From Streptomyces niger (GTDB lineage: Bacteria > Actinomycetota > Actinomycetes > Streptomycetales > Streptomycetaceae), in contig NZ_JOFQ01000008.1 in the NCBI RefSeq assembly GCF_000718305.1, positions 434,001 to 498,000 on the forward strand: DNA of 64,000 nt, read 5' to 3'. Under the pieces are notes generated by a model. The model saw only the letters and a program-made list of their open reading frames with translations. It made no database searches and had not been told where the DNA came from. This document shows positions 15,887 to 24,216 of this stretch, in pieces; the first letter of the stretch is position 1; every line of letters begins with the position of its first letter. The translations under genes and the position numbers were made by a program.

Positions 15887-17041
15887 ATGACGGTCCTCGA
15901 GCAGCCCGGCAGCAGCAGGCACGGCAGCACCGCGACCGGCGACCGCCCTGCTCCGCCGCCCGCCTGGCGCCCCCGCGTCGACCCCGGGCCCCTCCTGCCC
16001 GACGAGGAGCCGTACCGGGTCCTGGGCACGGACGCCGCGGGCAAGGTGGACGCCGACCTCCTGAAGCTGCTGTACGAGCAGCTGGTTCGCGGCCGCCGGT
16101 ACAACACCCAGGCCACCGCCCTCACCCGTCAGGGCCGCCTCGCCGTCTACCCCTCCTCCACCGGCCAGGAGGCCTGCGAGGTGGCCGCGGCGCTCGTCCT
16201 GGAGGAGCGGGACTGGCTCTTCCCCAGCTACCGCGACACCCTCGCCGCCGTCGCCCGCGGCCTGGACCCCGTGCAGGCGCTCACTCTGCTCCGCGGTGAC
16301 TGGCACACGGGGTACGACCCGCACGAACACCGCGTGGCGCCGCTGTGCACCCCGCTCGCGACCCAGCTGCCGCACGCCGTGGGCCTCGCGCACGCCGCCC
16401 GCCTCAAGGGCGACGACGTCGTCGCGCTCGCCATGGTCGGCGACGGCGGGACCAGCGAGGGCGACTTCCACGAGGCGCTGAACTTCGCGGCCGTATGGCA
16501 GGCGCCGGTCGTCTTCCTGGTGCAGAACAACGGCTTCGCGATCTCCGTGCCGCTCGCCAAGCAGACCGCCGCCCCCTCGCTCGCACACAAGGCGGTGGGG
16601 TACGGCATGCCGGGCCGCCTGGTGGACGGCAACGACGCGCCCGCGCTGCACGAAGTGCTCGGCGAGGCCGTCACACGGGCCCGCAGGGGCGGCGGCCCCA
16701 CGCTCGTCGAGGCCGTGACGTACCGCATGGAGGCGCACACCAACGCCGACGACGCCACCCGCTACCGCAACGACGCGGAGGTCGAGACCTGGCGCGGCCA
16801 CGACCCGATCGCCCTGGTGGAGCGTGAGCTGGCCGCACGCGACCTGCTGACGCCCGGTTTCGTGAGCGACACGAAGGACGCCGCCGAGGAGATGGCCGGC
16901 GCGCTGCGCGCCCGGATGAACGCCGACCCGGCGCTGGATCCGATGGATCTCTTCGCCCATGTGTACGCCGCGCCGACCGGCCAACTGCGCGAGCAGTCCG
17001 ACCTGTTGCGGGCCGAGATCGAAGCGGAAGGGGAGCACTGA
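15887..17041 (+). CDS. bkdA: Branched-chain 2-oxoacid / pyruvate dehydrogenase E1 alpha (cluster 1)
   Basis: A 384-residue thiamine-diphosphate E1alpha subunit. Visible are RRYNTQATALTRQGRLAVYP, the ThDP motif GDGGTSEGDFHEALNFAAVW ending in QNNGFAIS, and the phosphorylation-loop-like region TYRMEAHTNADDATRY. Together with E1beta it decarboxylates branched-chain 2-oxoacids from Val/Leu/Ile, giving acyl-CoA starters for branched fatty acids and polyketides in Streptomyces. A near-perfect ribosome site AAGGAGGT lies 7 nt before ATG 15887. Its stop overlaps the ATG of E1beta. Specificity (branched-chain versus pyruvate) is inferred from the Lrp neighbour and the Streptomyces bkd arrangement. Confidence 0.9.
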   Translation: MTVLEQPGSSRHGSTATGDRPAPPPAWRPRVDPGPLLPDEEPYRVLGTDAAGKVDADLLKLLYEQLVRGRRYNTQATALTRQGRLAVYPSSTGQEACEVAAALVLEERDWLFPSYRDTLAAVARGLDPVQALTLLRGDWHTGYDPHEHRVAPLCTPLATQLPHAVGLAHAARLKGDDVVALAMVGDGGTSEGDFHEALNFAAVWQAPVVFLVQNNGFAISVPLAKQTAAPSLAHKAVGYGMPGRLVDGNDAPALHEVLGEAVTRARRGGGPTLVEAVTYRMEAHTNADDATRYRNDAEVETWRGHDPIALVERELAARDLLTPGFVSDTKDAAEEMAGALRARMNADPALDPMDLFAHVYAAPTGQLREQSDLLRAEIEAEGEH

Positions 17042-18123
17042 TGAGCACGGCAGTCGTCGCGGGGGACACGACCGCGACCGAGCGCAAGCCCGCCACGATG
17101 GCGCAGGCCCTCACCAGAGCGCTGCGCGACGCCATGGCCGAGGATCCGGCCGTGCACGTCATGGGTGAGGACGTCGGGCAGCTCGGCGGCGTCTTCCGGA
17201 TCACCGACGGCCTCACCGCGGAGTTCGGCGAGGACCGCTGCACCGACACCCCGCTCGCCGAGGCCGGCATCCTCGGCACGGCCGTCGGCATGGCGATGTA
17301 CGGTCTGCGGCCCGTGGTGGAGATGCAGTTCGACGCGTTCGCCTACCCGGCCTTCGAGCAGCTCGTCAGCCATGTGGCACGGATGCGCAACCGCACGCGG
17401 GGCACGATGCCGATGCCGCTGACGATCCGCATCCCGTACGGCGGCGGCATCGGCGGCGTCGAGCACCACAGTGACTCCTCCGAGGCCTACTACATGGCCA
17501 CGCCAGGCCTTCAGGTGCTCGCCCCGGCGACCGTCGCCGACGCGTACGGCATGCTGCGGGCCGCGATCGCCTCCGACGACCCGGTGGTCTTCCTGGAGCC
17601 GAAGCGGCTGTACTGGTCCAAGGCCGACTGGTCCCCCGAGGAGCCCACGCCCGTCGCGCCCATAGGCCGCGCGGAGGTCCGGCGTACCGGGAGCAGCGCC
17701 ACGCTGATCACGTACGGGCCGTCGCTGCCGGTCTGCCTGGAGGCGGCCGAGGCGGCGCGCGCGGAGGGCTGGGACCTGGAGGTGGTGGACCTGCGGTCCC
17801 TCGTGCCCTTCGACGACGAGACGGTGTGCGCATCTGTACGGCGTACGGGGCGTGCCGTCGTCGTTCACGAGTCCACCGGTTTCGGCGGCCCTGGAGGGGA
17901 GATCGCCGCCCGGATCACCGAGCGCTGCTTCCACCACCTGGAAGCGCCGGTCCTTCGGGTGGCCGGGTTCGACATCCCGTATCCGCCGCCCATGCTGGAG
18001 CGGCACCACCTGCCCGGAGTCGACCGCGTCCTGGACGCCGTGGCACGCCTGCAGTGGGAGGCCGACTGGACCGAGGACGGCACCGGTCGCGGCGCCGGCG
18101 GCACCGAGGGGAGGGGGGCGTGA
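17041..18123 (+). CDS. bkdB: Branched-chain 2-oxoacid dehydrogenase E1 beta (cluster 1)
   Basis: A 360-residue E1beta subunit of the transketolase-like family. Motifs are VMGEDVGQLGGVFRITDGL, DTPLAEAGILGTAVGMAMYG, RIPYGGGIGGVEHHSDSSEA and the C-terminal VVHESTGFGGPGGEIAARIT. It forms the alpha2beta2 heterotetramer with the preceding gene. The ATG overlaps the E1alpha stop by one base and the E2 ATG overlaps its stop by one base, so the three proteins are made coordinately. The C-terminal 15 residues are Gly-rich and unconserved. Confidence 0.92.
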   Translation: MSTAVVAGDTTATERKPATMAQALTRALRDAMAEDPAVHVMGEDVGQLGGVFRITDGLTAEFGEDRCTDTPLAEAGILGTAVGMAMYGLRPVVEMQFDAFAYPAFEQLVSHVARMRNRTRGTMPMPLTIRIPYGGGIGGVEHHSDSSEAYYMATPGLQVLAPATVADAYGMLRAAIASDDPVVFLEPKRLYWSKADWSPEEPTPVAPIGRAEVRRTGSSATLITYGPSLPVCLEAAEAARAEGWDLEVVDLRSLVPFDDETVCASVRRTGRAVVVHESTGFGGPGGEIAARITERCFHHLEAPVLRVAGFDIPYPPPMLERHHLPGVDRVLDAVARLQWEADWTEDGTGRGAGGTEGRGA

Positions 18124-19547
18124 TGGCCGAGGTGCGCGAGTTCCCGCTGCCCGACCTGGGCGAGGGGCTGACCGAGGCGACGATCGTGCGCTGGTTGGTC
18201 GAGGTGGGCGAGGTGGTCGCCGTCGACCAGCCGGTGGTGGAGGTCGAGACGGCCAAGGCGATGGTCGAGGTGCCGTGCCCGTACGGCGGCGTCGTCACGG
18301 CACGGAGGGGCGAGGAGGGCGACGAACTGCCCGTGGGCGCGCCGCTGGTGACGGTCGCTGTGGGCGCGCCGGAGGCCGGCGCCGCGGCGACCGAGCCGGA
18401 GCGGAAGGCCGCGGATGCGTCCGAGGGGTCGGGGAACGTCCTGGTCGGCTACGGGACGAGCGCGCCGGCGGGACGGCGTCGCCGAGTACGTCCGTCCGGC
18501 ACGGGGAGTACCGGGGGCGGCAGGGCCGGGGGAACCGGGGGGACCGGCGGGACCACCGGGACGGTCGGCGGCACCGACGCGGTCGGTGGCATCGGTGGCA
18601 TCGGTGGCATCGGTGAAGCCAGTGAGATCGGTGGCGTCGGTACGGAGGCCACTTGGCCCGAGCCCGGGCCCGTGTCGGTGATATCGCCGTTGGTGCGGCG
18701 GTTGGCGCGGGAGCACGGGGTGGATCTGCGCACGGTGCGGGGCAGCGGCCCGGAGGGGTTGATCCTGCGGTCCGACGTGGAGCGCGCGGTACGCGTCCCG
18801 GAGCAGGACGCGGTGGTGGGCGCCGTCGCGGCGGGGCCCGCTGTGACGGCGCCGGCAGGGGCCGAGCGGGTGCCGCTGAAGGGGATGCGCGGCGCCGCGG
18901 CGGAGAAGTTCAGCCGCAGTCGGCGGGAGATACCGGACGCGACCTGCTGGGTGGACGCGGATGCCACGGAGCTGCTGGCCGTACGCCGTGCCATGAACGC
19001 GGGCAGCGGTCCGAAGGTCTCGCTGCTCGCACTGCTGGCCCGCATCTGCACGGCGGCCCTCGCGCGCTTCCCGGAGCTGAACTCCACCGTCGACACCGCG
19101 ACACGGGAGATCGTCCGGCTTCCCGGAGTGCATCTGGGCTTCGCCGCGCAGACCGACCGCGGCCTGATCGTGCCGGTCGTACGGGATGCGCACGCCCGTA
19201 CGGTCGAGGGGCTCTCCGAGGAGATGGCCCGGCTCACCGAGACCGCCCGCGCCGGCCGGCTCGCGCCCGCCGAGCTGACGCACGGCACGTTCACCCTCAA
19301 CAACTACGGCGTCTTCGGGGTCGACGGCTCCACGCCGATCATCAACCACCCCGAGGCCGCGATGCTCGGCGTCGGGCGCATAGCCGCCAAGCCCTGGGTG
19401 CACGAAGGGGAGTTGGCCGTACGAAGCGTCGTACAGCTCTCGCTCACCTTCGACCACCGGGTGTGTGACGGGGGCACCGCGGGCGGCTTCCTGCGCTTCG
19501 TCGCGGACTGTGTGGAACAGCCGGCGGTCCTGCTGCGGGGCCTGTGA
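18123..19547 (+). CDS. bkdC: Dihydrolipoamide acyltransferase E2 (cluster 1)
   Basis: A 474-residue E2. It has one N-terminal lipoyl domain with lipoyl Lys45 in VEVETAKAMVEVPC, a long Gly/Thr/Ile-rich linker (about 115-175), a peripheral-subunit-binding domain (ISPLVRRLAREHGVDLRTVR), and a catalytic acyltransferase domain ending in the His445 motif FDHRVCDGG. It transfers the acyl group from E1 to CoA. The linker is encoded by short tandem repeats, including three 9-bp copies. No E3 gene lies in the operon or window; E3 must come from elsewhere. A polypurine stretch follows the stop. Confidence 0.92.
   Translation: MAEVREFPLPDLGEGLTEATIVRWLVEVGEVVAVDQPVVEVETAKAMVEVPCPYGGVVTARRGEEGDELPVGAPLVTVAVGAPEAGAAATEPERKAADASEGSGNVLVGYGTSAPAGRRRRVRPSGTGSTGGGRAGGTGGTGGTTGTVGGTDAVGGIGGIGGIGEASEIGGVGTEATWPEPGPVSVISPLVRRLAREHGVDLRTVRGSGPEGLILRSDVERAVRVPEQDAVVGAVAAGPAVTAPAGAERVPLKGMRGAAAEKFSRSRREIPDATCWVDADATELLAVRRAMNAGSGPKVSLLALLARICTAALARFPELNSTVDTATREIVRLPGVHLGFAAQTDRGLIVPVVRDAHARTVEGLSEEMARLTETARAGRLAPAELTHGTFTLNNYGVFGVDGSTPIINHPEAAMLGVGRIAAKPWVHEGELAVRSVVQLSLTFDHRVCDGGTAGGFLRFVADCVEQPAVLLRGL
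18585..18611. repeat. 9-bp tandem repeat in the E2 linker
   Basis: Three perfect copies of GGTGGCATC, coding for Gly-Gly-Ile repeats in the flexible linker between lipoyl and subunit-binding domains. It is embedded in a larger degenerate GGxGGx-type Gly-rich tract (about 18505-18640). Copy number changes here would alter linker length in frame. Confidence 0.85.
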
Positions 19548-19559
19548 CGGGCGGTCACG

Positions 19560-19655
19560 CGAGAGAACGGGAAAAGGGAGAGGAAGAGCAGGGAGAGGAA
19601 GAGCAGGGATGAGGAGGGCGAGGGGAAGAAGAGAGAAGGGGAGACGGACGGGGTG
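19560..19655. repeat. Polypurine tract with 15-bp tandem duplication
   Basis: Nearly all bases on the plus strand are A or G. Two exact tandem copies of GGGAGAGGAAGAGCA (19576-19590, 19591-19605) are followed by related purine sequence. It lies between the end of the E2 gene and mobA, and no hairpin terminator is visible here. Confidence 0.8.
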
Positions 19656-19686
19656 TTGATCGCCGGGGCCCGGTGATACTCGGAAG

Positions 19687-20559
19687 GTGACGACCGACTA
19701 CGACACCATCGTCCCGGCCGGGGGCGCGGCGCGCCGGCTGGGCGGCGCCGACAAGCCGGCCCTCGCGGTCGGCGGGCGGTCCCTGCTGGACCGGGTGCTC
19801 GCCGCCTGCCCCGACGCGGCGCGCACGGTGGTGGTCGGGCCGGAGCGGCCGACCGCGCGCCCCGTGGTGACGACGCGGGAGGACCCGCCCGGCGCCGGGC
19901 CGGTCGCGGCGCTCGACGCGGGCCTGCGGCACACCACGGCCGGCACGGTACTGGTCCTCTCCGCGGATCTGCCCTTCCTCACCCGTGCGACGGTGGACGC
20001 GCTGCTCACGGCGGTGGCGGAGCCGGACGACGCCTCGCCGTGCAGCGAGCCGGCCCGGGTCGACGGGGCCCTGTTGGTCGACGCGGACGGGCGTGATCAG
20101 CCGCTCGTGGCGGCGTACCGGGCCGAGGCCCTGCGAGGCGCCCTGGAGACGCTGCGGACCGCGCACGGGGGCCTTGCCGGGTTGCCGCTGCGGGCACTGC
20201 TCGCGGAATTGACGGTGCGCCGGGTACGGGACGACACGGCCACGGCCTCGTACGACTGCGACACCTGGGAGGCCCTCAGCGCGGCGCGCGCCCGGATCAG
20301 GGAGCATGGACACGTGTTGGACGAATGGATCACCGCAGTCAAGGCCGAACTGGGCATCGAGCTGGATGTCGACACGGCCGCACTCCTCGACCTGGCGCGG
20401 GACGCGGCACACGGCGTGGCCCGGCCGGCCGCCCCGCTGACGACCTTCCTCGTCGGGTACGCCGCCGCCCAGCAGGGGCTGGACGTGGCGGAGGTCAGCA
20501 GGCGCGCGGCGGCGCTGGCGAACCGCTGGGCCGCGGAAGCCGCGGAATCGACGGAATGA
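19687..20559 (+). CDS. mobA: Molybdenum cofactor guanylyltransferase fused to DUF6457-like domain
   Basis: A 290-residue two-domain protein. Residues 1-205 form a MobA-type nucleotidyltransferase: VPAGGAARRLGGADKPALAV is the GTP-binding loop (family form LAGGxSxRMGxDK), and LVLSADLPFLT carries the catalytic acidic motif. It would attach GMP to molybdopterin. Residues 210-290 (LDEWITAVKAELGIELDVDT onward) resemble the small helical DUF6457 domain found alone or fused to MobA in actinobacteria; its role is unknown. TGATACT just upstream of the GTG suggests a leaderless message. Its stop overlaps the ATG of moeA. Confidence 0.88.
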   Translation: MTTDYDTIVPAGGAARRLGGADKPALAVGGRSLLDRVLAACPDAARTVVVGPERPTARPVVTTREDPPGAGPVAALDAGLRHTTAGTVLVLSADLPFLTRATVDALLTAVAEPDDASPCSEPARVDGALLVDADGRDQPLVAAYRAEALRGALETLRTAHGGLAGLPLRALLAELTVRRVRDDTATASYDCDTWEALSAARARIREHGHVLDEWITAVKAELGIELDVDTAALLDLARDAAHGVARPAAPLTTFLVGYAAAQQGLDVAEVSRRAAALANRWAAEAAESTE

Positions 20560-22943
20560 TGCCGGCTCCGACCGGAGACCCCGGCGAATTCGACGACGCG
20601 CTCGCCATCGCCAATGCGGGCCGCGCCGGCGCTGCGAACCCGGCATCCCGCACGCCGGGCACCGGATACGGCCGTGAGCGGGGGGCCGAGCCCGGGACGA
20701 CGGACGCCGCGCAAGAGGGCGCCGCGCCCCGTGATCCCGTTTCCCGCGGCGCCGAGACGCGTGGTGCCGACGCGCGCGGCGCCGGCCCGCGTGCGGGTGA
20801 GCAGGCCGACGAGCGGGCCGATGAGCGGGCTCCCGAGCGTCCCTGGTTCGACCCGTGGCACGCCCCTTGGGGCAACGGCCGCCACGAGCCGCGCCAGGAG
20901 ACCGGAGCGGCGGACCGTACCCCGGAAGCGCACCCGCGTGCGGCCCGGGACGCGGGGCAGGCCCCGGCCTCCGGCCGGAACGCAGCCGCCGACCCGCTCG
21001 CCCCCGTCTTCCACGACTTTCCGGCTGCCCCCGGGCCGCGGCCCACCGACTCCGGTCCCCGGCGGGCCACCTCCGCAACCCGGCCCGCCACCTCCGAGCC
21101 GGAGCCGCTCCTCCCCGAGTCCTGGACGGCGCCGACCACGTCCGTGCGACCGCCGACCGCCTCCGCGCAGCCTCCGAGCGACCCGTCGGACCCCCGGAGG
21201 GGCCCCGCGTCCACCGAGTCCTCCCCCGCGCAGGCTGCCGGCCCTGAGGCCTCCCACCCCGAGTCCCGCCGGCCCGGAACGCCCGGCCCCCAGGGCCCTG
21301 CTCCTGGACCCCAGGCCCCTGGACCCCAGACCCCTGGCCGCGAGACCCCTGGCCCCCAGGCCCCTGGCCGCGAGCCCCCTGGTCCCGAGTCTCCTGGCCC
21401 CGAGTCCCCTCGCCTCTGCCCCGGAACGCCCCGTACCGGGGAACATCGCCCGGAGAAGCACCGTCACAGAGAGCACCACTCCCCCTGGGACGTCGCGCGG
21501 GCGGTTGCCTCGGAGGCCGTCGACGGGCCGTTGGAGCCCGGAGCCGTGCCGCTCGGCCCCGAGGCGCTGGGCCGAGTGCTCGCCGGTGCGCTCACCGCGC
21601 TCACGGACCTGCCGTCGTTCGACACCTCGGCCATGGACGGCTGGGCCGTCTCGGGCCCGGGCCCCTGGCGCCTCGCCGCGCCCCATACGGTCACCCCCGC
21701 CGCGTCCGCCGGCATCCTCGCCGGTCAGGGGCGCGCGCGGCCGCTGCCCGACGGGCACGCGGTGCCGATCGCGACCGGGGCGCGGATACCACCGGGTGCG
21801 TCGGCCGTGCTCCGCTCCGAGCACGGCGAGACCGCGGAACAGTCCGACGGCAGCCTCGTGTTGACGGCGCCTCGCGGCGCGCCGCCCGGTCAGGACATCC
21901 GGCCGCGCGGCCAGGAGTGCCGCAACGGCGACCCGCTTCTGCCGCCCGGCACTCCGGTGACCCCGGCCGTGCTCGGCCTGGCCGCCGCCGCGGGCTATGA
22001 CGAGCTGTGGACGTACCGCCGCCCGGTGGTGGAGATCCTGGTCCTGGGCGACGAGTTGTTGCACAGCGGGCTGCCGCAGGAAGGCCAAATCCGGGATGCG
22101 CTCGGCCCGATGCTCGCGCCGTGGCTGCATGCCATGGGCGCGGAGACCATTGGCCCGCGTCATCTCGCGGACGACGAAGCGACGTTGTACGAAGCCGTTG
22201 CCGGTTCCACGGCGGACGTGGTGATCACGACCGGCGGAACGGCGGCGGGGCCGGTCGACCACGTGCATCCGATGCTGCACCGCCTCGGAGCCGAACTGCT
22301 CGTGGACGGCGTACAGGTGCGTCCCGGTCATCCGATGCTGCTCGCCCGGCTGGACCCGGTGGAGGCCCCGGCTCGGCGCGGACGGTCTGCCAAGCGCGCC
22401 GCCCGGCAGGCTCCCGCCTCGGTTTCACGTGAAACACCCGCGGTGGCCCGCCACCTCGTCGGCCTCCCCGGCAACCCGCTCGCCGCCGTGTCGGGCCTGC
22501 TGACGCTCGCCGCACCGCTGCTCGGTACGCTCTCCGGCCGTACGCGCTCCGAGCTCCGCCGGGTGTGCCTCGCCGACGGCGTGCAGGGGCATCCGCATGA
22601 CACCCGACTGGTCCCCGTAGCCTGCCGTACCGACGAGAAGGGAGGCACCGTGGCGCTCCCCCTCCACTTCAACGGCCCCGCCATGCTGCGCGGCGTCGCC
22701 GCCGCCGGCGCGCTGGCCGTGATCCCGCCGGGCGGCGCCGCCGCGGGCGAGCCGATCGCGCTGCTGGACCTGCCGTGGTCCGCGGCGGCCGCCTTCCCGG
22801 ACACGGCCACGGCACCGACGACGACCACAGCATCGACGACAGCCACGGCATCGAGGACGGCACCGGCCACGGCCGCGCCATCGACCACAGCATCCGACAC
22901 GGCCACGACACCGGGCACGGGCGCCCACGGAGGCCCTGCGTGA
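20556..22943 (+). CDS. moeA: Molybdopterin molybdenumtransferase MoeA with long disordered extensions
   Basis: A 795-residue protein, roughly twice the normal MoeA length (about 400). Residues 1-309 are a Pro/Ala/Arg/Gly-rich extension with repeats such as GPQAPGPQTPGRETPG. The MoeA core begins near residue 310 (WDVARAVASEAV) and shows FDTSAMDGWAV, IATGARIPPGASAVLRSEHG, RGQECRNGDPLLPPGT, TTGGTAAGPVDHV and HLVGLPGNPLAAV. A Thr/Ala-rich tail of about 50 residues ends it. The core inserts molybdate into MPT-AMP. A parS site lies in frame at residues 623-627 (VSRET), in a non-conserved loop. The ATG overlaps the mobA stop; a later start at the core is possible but has no clear ribosome site. Confidence 0.85.
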   Translation: MMPAPTGDPGEFDDALAIANAGRAGAANPASRTPGTGYGRERGAEPGTTDAAQEGAAPRDPVSRGAETRGADARGAGPRAGEQADERADERAPERPWFDPWHAPWGNGRHEPRQETGAADRTPEAHPRAARDAGQAPASGRNAAADPLAPVFHDFPAAPGPRPTDSGPRRATSATRPATSEPEPLLPESWTAPTTSVRPPTASAQPPSDPSDPRRGPASTESSPAQAAGPEASHPESRRPGTPGPQGPAPGPQAPGPQTPGRETPGPQAPGREPPGPESPGPESPRLCPGTPRTGEHRPEKHRHREHHSPWDVARAVASEAVDGPLEPGAVPLGPEALGRVLAGALTALTDLPSFDTSAMDGWAVSGPGPWRLAAPHTVTPAASAGILAGQGRARPLPDGHAVPIATGARIPPGASAVLRSEHGETAEQSDGSLVLTAPRGAPPGQDIRPRGQECRNGDPLLPPGTPVTPAVLGLAAAAGYDELWTYRRPVVEILVLGDELLHSGLPQEGQIRDALGPMLAPWLHAMGAETIGPRHLADDEATLYEAVAGSTADVVITTGGTAAGPVDHVHPMLHRLGAELLVDGVQVRPGHPMLLARLDPVEAPARRGRSAKRAARQAPASVSRETPAVARHLVGLPGNPLAAVSGLLTLAAPLLGTLSGRTRSELRRVCLADGVQGHPHDTRLVPVACRTDEKGGTVALPLHFNGPAMLRGVAAAGALAVIPPGGAAAGEPIALLDLPWSAAAAFPDTATAPTTTTASTTATASRTAPATAAPSTTASDTATTPGTGAHGGPA
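22422..22435. other. parS: parS (ParB-binding site), copy 3, inside moeA
   Basis: An exact GTTTCACGTGAAAC within the moeA coding sequence, read as Val-Ser-Arg-Glu-Thr in a surface-loop insertion before the conserved HLVGLPGNP motif. Confidence 0.95.
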
Positions 22944-24127
22944 AACTCCCCCTGCACGACGCCGCGGCGCGTGAGCAGCACCTCCCCGAGGACGTCTCGC
23001 ACCGCGTGCAGCTACCGCGCCGCGCCCCCGAGGCCCCGCTGCGGCAGGTGATCCGCCGGCTTCTGATGGCGTTGATAGTGCTGGTCCTCACGGTCCTGAT
23101 CGTTTGGGTGGACCGCGACGAGTACCACGACAACGCCGACGACGCGGTCGACTTCCTCGACTGCGTCTACTACGCGACCGTCACGCTCTCCACGACCGGT
23201 TACGGCGACATCGTGCCGTACGGAGACACCGCACGGCTGCTGAACATCCTGCTCATCACGCCTCTCCGCGTCCTGTTTCTCATCATTCTGGTCGGCACCA
23301 CTCTGGAGGTCCTCACCGAGCGGACCCGTGAACAGTGGCGGCTGAACCGCTGGAGGACCGCCTTGCGCGACCACACCGTCATCATCGGTTTCGGTACGAA
23401 GGGCCGGTCGGCCGTGCAGACGCTGCGCGCCACGGGCGCCAGCCGGGACCGCATCGTCATCGTGGATCCGAGCCCCAAGGTGATCGACACGGCCGTCGCC
23501 GAAGGCTTCGCGGGCGTGCTCGGCGACGCCACGCGGAGCGACGTACTGCTGCGTGCCGAGGTGCAGCGAGCCCGACAGATCATCATCGCGACGCAGCGCG
23601 ACGACACCGCCGTACTGGTCTCGTTGACCGCCCGTCAGCTGAACAAGAAGGCGACGATCGTGGCGGCCGTGCGGGAGGAGGAGAACGCGCCGCTGCTGCG
23701 GCAGTCCGGCGCGGACTCGGTGATCACCTCCGCGAGCGCCGCGGGCCGGCTGCTGGGTCTGTCGGTGAACAGCCCGAGTGCGAGCACGGTCATGGAAGAC
23801 CTGATCCAGCAGGGCAGCGGGCTGGACCTGATCGAGCGCCCGGTGGTGAAGTCGGAGGTCGGCAAGTCGGTACGGGACACCGGTGACCTGGTCGTCTCCG
23901 TACTGCGCGGCCACCGGCTGCTGGCGTACGACGACCCGGCGGCGAGCCCGCTGCAGCACGCCGACCGACTGATCACCATCGTCCGCGCGTCGCCCGGCGA
24001 GGAGCGCGCGGAGCTGGGCCGCCCGGCCGCGCAGGGGATGCCGGGCAGTGGCGTCAAGCCGATGCGCCGGGCCGATGAGAAGGACCGGGTGATCCGCCGC
24101 GCGGACGAACAGGACCTCGGCGACTGA
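22940..24127 (+). CDS. Ion channel with TrkA-N (RCK) domain, K+-channel-like
   Basis: A 395-residue two-transmembrane channel. TM1 is about residues 40-56 (LLMALIVLVLTVLIVWV). The pore helix and selectivity filter read YYATVTLSTTGYGDIVPYGD, with the K+ signature TTGYGD, and TM2 is LLITPLRVLFLIILVG. A cytoplasmic RCK/TrkA-N domain follows: HTVIIGFGTKGRSAVQTL (Rossmann NAD-binding motif), VLGDATRSDVLLRA, IIIATQRDDTAVLVSLTARQ. A C-terminal RCK_C-like part is present. The GTG start overlaps the moeA stop, so it is the last gene of the mobA-moeA-channel operon. A hairpin follows. Confidence 0.92.
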   Translation: MKLPLHDAAAREQHLPEDVSHRVQLPRRAPEAPLRQVIRRLLMALIVLVLTVLIVWVDRDEYHDNADDAVDFLDCVYYATVTLSTTGYGDIVPYGDTARLLNILLITPLRVLFLIILVGTTLEVLTERTREQWRLNRWRTALRDHTVIIGFGTKGRSAVQTLRATGASRDRIVIVDPSPKVIDTAVAEGFAGVLGDATRSDVLLRAEVQRARQIIIATQRDDTAVLVSLTARQLNKKATIVAAVREEENAPLLRQSGADSVITSASAAGRLLGLSVNSPSASTVMEDLIQQGSGLDLIERPVVKSEVGKSVRDTGDLVVSVLRGHRLLAYDDPAASPLQHADRLITIVRASPGEERAELGRPAAQGMPGSGVKPMRRADEKDRVIRRADEQDLGD

Positions 24128-24142
24128 CGGTACGGGGCGCCG

Positions 24143-24174
24143 CTCCGGTACGACAGCACAATCCCGTACCGGAG
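24143..24174 (+). terminator. Hairpin after the mobA-moeA-channel operon
   Basis: A perfect 10-bp stem CTCCGGTACG / CGTACCGGAG with a 12-nt loop lies 15 bp after the channel stop. There is no T run, as is common for Streptomyces terminators. Confidence 0.65.
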
Positions 24175-24216
24175 TGCCCTCGGACGTGGCCGGAGGAGGC
24201 GAGTAGCCTCGCGACC

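Noticed and set aside
20097..22331. 744-codon minus-strand open frame opposite mobA/moeA
   Set aside because: A high-GC shadow frame with no domain, start signal or plausible composition; the plus strand carries clear MobA and MoeA motifs.
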